A DNA stretch of 64,000 nt from Paenibacillus koleovorans NBRC 103111 (GTDB lineage Bacteria; Bacillota; Bacilli; Paenibacillales; NBRC-103111). The stretch lies in NCBI RefSeq assembly GCF_004000845.1, contig NZ_BIMA01000001.1:166998-230997 (forward strand). Reading direction: 5' to 3'. Both the position numbers and the translations under genes were made by a program. Below are positions 61,106 to 64,000 of the stretch, in pieces (position 1 is the first letter of the stretch; the number at the start of each line of letters is the position of its first letter). Below the pieces are notes generated by a model. The model saw nothing but the letters and a program-made list of their open reading frames with translations, did no database searches and was not told where the DNA came from.

Positions 61106-62509
61106 TTGCGTGAACCGCTTATCCAGAAACCGAAGGTTGTCGTAATAGGAGCCGGAAGCTTGTTTTTCGGCCGCCAGTCCATCTGGCAGATGGTGCATTC
61201 CGAGTACTTGAACAAAGGTACGCTCGCTCTGGTCGACACGGATGAAGCCCGATTAAACAAAATGGTCACCTTAGCGCGAATGGTTGCCGCCGCGAACAAC
61301 GTCGAATTGACCATAGAAGGCTCAACCGACCGCAGAGATGTCCTGAAAGGCGCAGACTTCGTCGTGCTCAGCTTCGCCGAAGATACCGTGAAATACCGGG
61401 GGATCGATTGCGCCGTTTCCGAAAAATACGGCATCCGCATGTGCTCGGGCGACACGATCGGACCTGGCGGCATATTCAGGGCCATGCGCGAGCTTCCGGT
61501 CATCATGGAGTGCGCCCGGGATATCGAAGCCTTGTGCCCTGACGCTTGGGTGATCAACTACATCAACCCTTCCGCCGTTCATGGCATGGCCCTGGGCCGC
61601 TACGCGCCCAAGCTGAAGAGCTTCGCCCTCTGCGACGGCCACCATATGCCGGGCAAAAAAATCAATTACGCCTGGCGGGCGGGGATCATCGCCGATCCTA
61701 GCGAATACAACGTGGAGGTGGACCGCAAGTTCGATCTTCAGATCGCCGGCGTCAATCACTTCACTTGGATGTTGAAGGCGGAATACGACGGGGCTGACGT
61801 CATGCCCCGTATCGCGGCATCCATGCAACAATCGGCCGAGACCGAAACCGCCGGCGGCGATACCGGCGCCAAGGCGAAATATAACGATGCCTTGAGCTAC
61901 CAGCTGTACGACATTTATGGCTTCGTGCCTACCTGCACCCCCCATACAAAGGAATATTTGCGCTTCTGGCAAGGACTCGGCCGCACGCCGGACACCATTC
62001 CGCCTCTGTCAATCTGGGAAACGCAGCTGCGCTATATCCGACACGACGACATGTGGAAGCAGGTTGACGATTATATCGAAGGTCGGCTTCCGATCGATTC
62101 GTATATGAGCGCTTTCGGTCCGGATCATGCCACGGATATTATCGAGAATATGGTTGGGGGGCTGGGCAAGCCCTACTACATCAACACGTACAACCAAGGG
62201 GCCGTACCCAATATGAATGACGACGCGTTCCTCGAGCTGCTGTGCGAGGTGTCGATGGACGGCATTCGGCCTCTGCCGGTCAGCGATATGCCCCGAGGGC
62301 TCCGCGGTCTGCAGGAGCTCGTGCTCGATACGCACGAGCTGACGGCGGAGGCTGTGGTCGAAGGCAGCCGCGCGAAGCTGAGGCGCGCCATGCTGACCGA
62401 CCCGCTGGTCAATTCGATTGCGGACGCGGATCGGATTATCGAGGAGCTGCTGGAGCTGGAGAGAGACGCGATCCCCGTGCACTGGTATAACGAGGCGATC
62501 GTTCGTTAA
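61106..62509 (+). CDS. family 4 glycoside hydrolase (alpha-glucosidase / alpha-galactosidase type)
   Basis: The 467-residue NAD- and metal-dependent glycosidase begins with the Rossmann motif VVVIGAGSLFFGRQSIWQM. GH4 features: NPSAVH near 154, Cys176 in ALCDGHH (metal site), and AGVNHFTWML (215-224) with the conserved Asn-His. GH4 enzymes cleave alpha- or beta-linked sugars by oxidation, elimination and reduction at C3. The TTG at 61106 is chosen, as GGAGGAG lies 6 bases upstream; the frame starts at 61091. Substrate (alpha-gluco or alpha-galacto or uronide) is open. Confidence 0.9.
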   Translation: MREPLIQKPKVVVIGAGSLFFGRQSIWQMVHSEYLNKGTLALVDTDEARLNKMVTLARMVAAANNVELTIEGSTDRRDVLKGADFVVLSFAEDTVKYRGIDCAVSEKYGIRMCSGDTIGPGGIFRAMRELPVIMECARDIEALCPDAWVINYINPSAVHGMALGRYAPKLKSFALCDGHHMPGKKINYAWRAGIIADPSEYNVEVDRKFDLQIAGVNHFTWMLKAEYDGADVMPRIAASMQQSAETETAGGDTGAKAKYNDALSYQLYDIYGFVPTCTPHTKEYLRFWQGLGRTPDTIPPLSIWETQLRYIRHDDMWKQVDDYIEGRLPIDSYMSAFGPDHATDIIENMVGGLGKPYYINTYNQGAVPNMNDDAFLELLCEVSMDGIRPLPVSDMPRGLRGLQELVLDTHELTAEAVVEGSRAKLRRAMLTDPLVNSIADADRIIEELLELERDAIPVHWYNEAIVR

Positions 62510-62522
62510 CGGATACGGGCAT

Positions 62523-62570
62523 AAAAAAATACCTCCGGAGCTAAAGAGCAGCTTCAGAGGTATTTTTTTA
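62523..62570. terminator. bidirectional intrinsic terminator
   Basis: AATACCTCCGGAGCT and AGCTTCAGAGGTATT pair at 14 of 15 positions, with A-tracts and T-tracts on both sides. It serves the GH4 gene and the convergent gene at 62568-63521. Confidence 0.9.
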
Positions 62571-63521
62571 TGCGTGCTGACGAATCGCTTCAACCGCCTG
62601 TTGAAAAAGCTTAGCTTGGTCCTTGTCTTGGAAAATCGGCGCTCCTCCGAATAGCTGAATCCCCCAAGAGGGGTTCCCCTCTGCAGCCGTCGCCTTCGCC
62701 GTTTCCTTCAAGCTGTCCGGGAAATCGAGCGCATCCAGGATCAACTGCACCTTGCGCTCTCTCGGCACGAATTCCGTCGATCGGCTCAGCCATTCGCTGC
62801 CCCAGCTTGGCGTCCTTCCGCTTTTGCGACAATAGATCAGCGGGGTAAACACGTCAATGGCTTCAGACAGTAGCGCGTAATCTTGGGCAAAAATGCGGCC
62901 CAGCGCTCCGTCGAACTCCTCCGGCGTCCAAGGGCACATATAAGCGCCCACGATGCAATCCGGCTGTTTGCTCCTGATCAGCCCGGCATAACGCAACGCC
63001 AAACCCGCCACCTTGCCGCATTTATGCGCTTGCCATTCCGACGCGTATCGGATCAGTATCTCGGTCGGAGAGGACGCATCGATGCCGGTGCTCCCGCAAA
63101 ACTCCTCGATACACGATTCGCAGAAGCAGCTCTCCTGCAGATCGGGCTCCGGCGTCTCGAACCAACCGGCATATGTCAAATAATCGAGCCAAATGCCCTT
63201 TGGCCGGAATCGTTCCAAACCTTCGGTCAACTGCCGCTCGATATAAGCCAAGTGCTCCGTTTGCGAGAGACAAATGCCTTGGACGGACCGTCCGTACCGA
63301 ATCGGCTGTCCGTCGGCGCCGACGGGGATCAGCTCCGGGTGCCGAGCGAAATCCGCTCGGAATGTTTTAAACTCAACGCACGCTTCCAGTCCCCGCTCTT
63401 CGCATGCCGCGAAGGCAAGCTCGTTAAAGCCGTGAAACCAGACCGCATTAACACCATAATCCCGGACATGCCACGGAAGCTCCGCGCTTCCGTAAGGACC
63501 GAACAACAAAGGCACCGTCAT
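62568..63521 (-). CDS. TIM-barrel glycoside hydrolase-like protein
   Basis: The 317-residue soluble protein has a start of VPLLFGPYGSAELPWHVRDYGVNAVWFHGFNE, then GIWLDYLTYAGWFETPEPDLQESCFCESCIEEFC with the Asp and Glu typical of putative sugar hydrolases of the COG1649/family-10-like group, and VFTPLIYCRKSG. A four-cysteine cluster (CFCESC plus C) is seen in the middle. Enzyme activity is not established. ATG 63521 has AGGAGG 6 bases upstream. Convergent with GH4, so possibly a helper in the same glycan pathway. Confidence 0.65.
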   Translation of the reverse strand: MTVPLLFGPYGSAELPWHVRDYGVNAVWFHGFNELAFAACEERGLEACVEFKTFRADFARHPELIPVGADGQPIRYGRSVQGICLSQTEHLAYIERQLTEGLERFRPKGIWLDYLTYAGWFETPEPDLQESCFCESCIEEFCGSTGIDASSPTEILIRYASEWQAHKCGKVAGLALRYAGLIRSKQPDCIVGAYMCPWTPEEFDGALGRIFAQDYALLSEAIDVFTPLIYCRKSGRTPSWGSEWLSRSTEFVPRERKVQLILDALDFPDSLKETAKATAAEGNPSWGIQLFGGAPIFQDKDQAKLFQQAVEAIRQHA

Positions 63522-63531
63522 AGTCAACCTC

Positions 63532-63545
63532 CTCTAGCGCTAGAG
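63532..63545. promoter_or_regulatory. perfect 14-bp palindrome at the ribosome site
   Basis: CTCTAGCGCTAGAG lies next to and partly within the ribosome site of the gene starting at 63521. It could be an operator, or a hairpin that hides the site. Confidence 0.4.
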
Positions 63546-63724
63546 ACATTTCCCTACAAATATACCATATTGGCCGGCAAATGATTGCTTACTATTCAAA
63601 CCCTTTCTCCGGTTGCTGATGCGCGTTCGTGCTCCTGCAGGAAATCACCTTATTTTCCCCGCCTGTTTTTCCGCTAAATGGAGATATACCTTACTTTCCC
63701 ACACCCTGATTTTCCGCCCATTCA

Positions 63725-63895
63725 CCCGTACAATAACAAACTTAGCCTCCGCTAATGCTCGCAGCAAGTTTGCTAATAACGAATATCCGTTAGTTATGCG
63801 GCTGTCCCCCGATTTCACCCGAAATATAACCAACTTTAGTTTGGTAATAGCCACCTTCCGTTCTCTGTCCCCTTTTGCACCAACCTGCCACACCT
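63725..63895. repeat. TAACAAACTT-rich dispersed repeat, copy B
   Basis: Second copy of the element at 55437-55612, same orientation. The open frame on the minus strand at 63645-63893 gives a protein similar to that of the other copy, showing that it is the repeat. The rest of 63546-64000 shows only a palindrome at 63956-63978 (GCAGTCCGAAAAAGTCGGAC then TGC) that resembles the ends of the 182-bp repeat. Confidence 0.8.
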
Positions 63896-64000
63896 AAGAC
63901 TGATTACTTGTCAACCTGTCCCCCCCTCCCCCCGAACGCCAAACAACCGCTGGATGCAGTCCGAAAAAGTCGGACTGCAAGGCGGTCCATAGGCGGATTA

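Overview
The window reads as a chromosomal segment of a moderately high-GC, spore-former-type Firmicute, most likely Paenibacillaceae (Paenibacillus, Cohnella or a relative). This is an inference from strong GGAGG ribosome sites, GTG and TTG starts, sigma-A style promoters, a YesM/YesN-type two-component pair, LplABC-type sugar transporters, an adaA-adaB-alkA operon, a TPP-riboswitch ykoEDC-tenA operon and an ald gene next to a PucR/AdeR-type regulator. No rRNA, tRNA, CRISPR array, prophage or plasmid functions were recognised.

Layout. 1-4.6 kb: a histidine phosphatase, then alanine metabolism (ald, alr, AdeR-like regulator). 4.6-6.3 kb: an intact IS256-family element sitting in a cluster of short intergenic repeats. 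6.3-14 kb: a frameshifted lipoprotein gene, a DUF1854 protein paired with an unusual ABC exporter, ferritin, a protein of unknown function and a large lipoprotein. 14-15.8 kb: a methyltransferase, then 1 kb of gene-free DNA built from repeats. 15.8-17.9 kb: DNA alkylation repair. 18-23.4 kb: a three-gene ABC-2 exporter, an MFS transporter, a SIMPL protein and a sirtuin. 23.4-27.4 kb: small housekeeping and accessory genes (peptide deformylase, two HTH regulators, Uma2 nuclease, methyltransferase, NUDIX). 27.4-33.7 kb: a sugar ABC importer with its YesMN-type sensor and regulator. 34-38.1 kb: the thiamine-precursor salvage operon. 38.2-42.4 kb: a CE7 esterase, a small Cys-rich ORF, phosphatidylserine decarboxylase and a MocR regulator. 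42.4-60 kb: a large minus-strand catabolic locus. 60-63.5 kb: an AraC regulator divergent from a GH4 glycosidase and convergent with a TIM-barrel-like protein.

How the parts work together. The 42.4-60 kb locus holds a solute-binding protein, a membrane-anchored AraC regulator, two LplBC-type permeases, a ThuA-like protein, a Gfo/Idh/MocA oxidoreductase, an amidohydrolase, a small Rieske protein, a 1738-residue secreted beta-helix/Ig-like protein and two alpha/beta hydrolases. The core genes are coupled by overlaps of a few bases. It looks like a dedicated pathway: the secreted beta-helix enzyme attacks a polymer, the importer takes up the product, and cytoplasmic oxidoreductase, amidohydrolase and esterase steps process it. 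The Rieske-amidohydrolase-MocA-ThuA quartet inside a glycan-type transporter locus is the best candidate for an undescribed system. Its substrate cannot be read from the sequence.

Intergenic DNA is rich in repeats: a roughly 182-bp element bounded by AGTCCGATTTTTTCGGACT palindromes, a TAACAAACTT-rich element with copies near 55.5 and 63.8 kb, and small direct and inverted repeats around the IS element. Several frames that look open in these regions are the repeats themselves, not genes.
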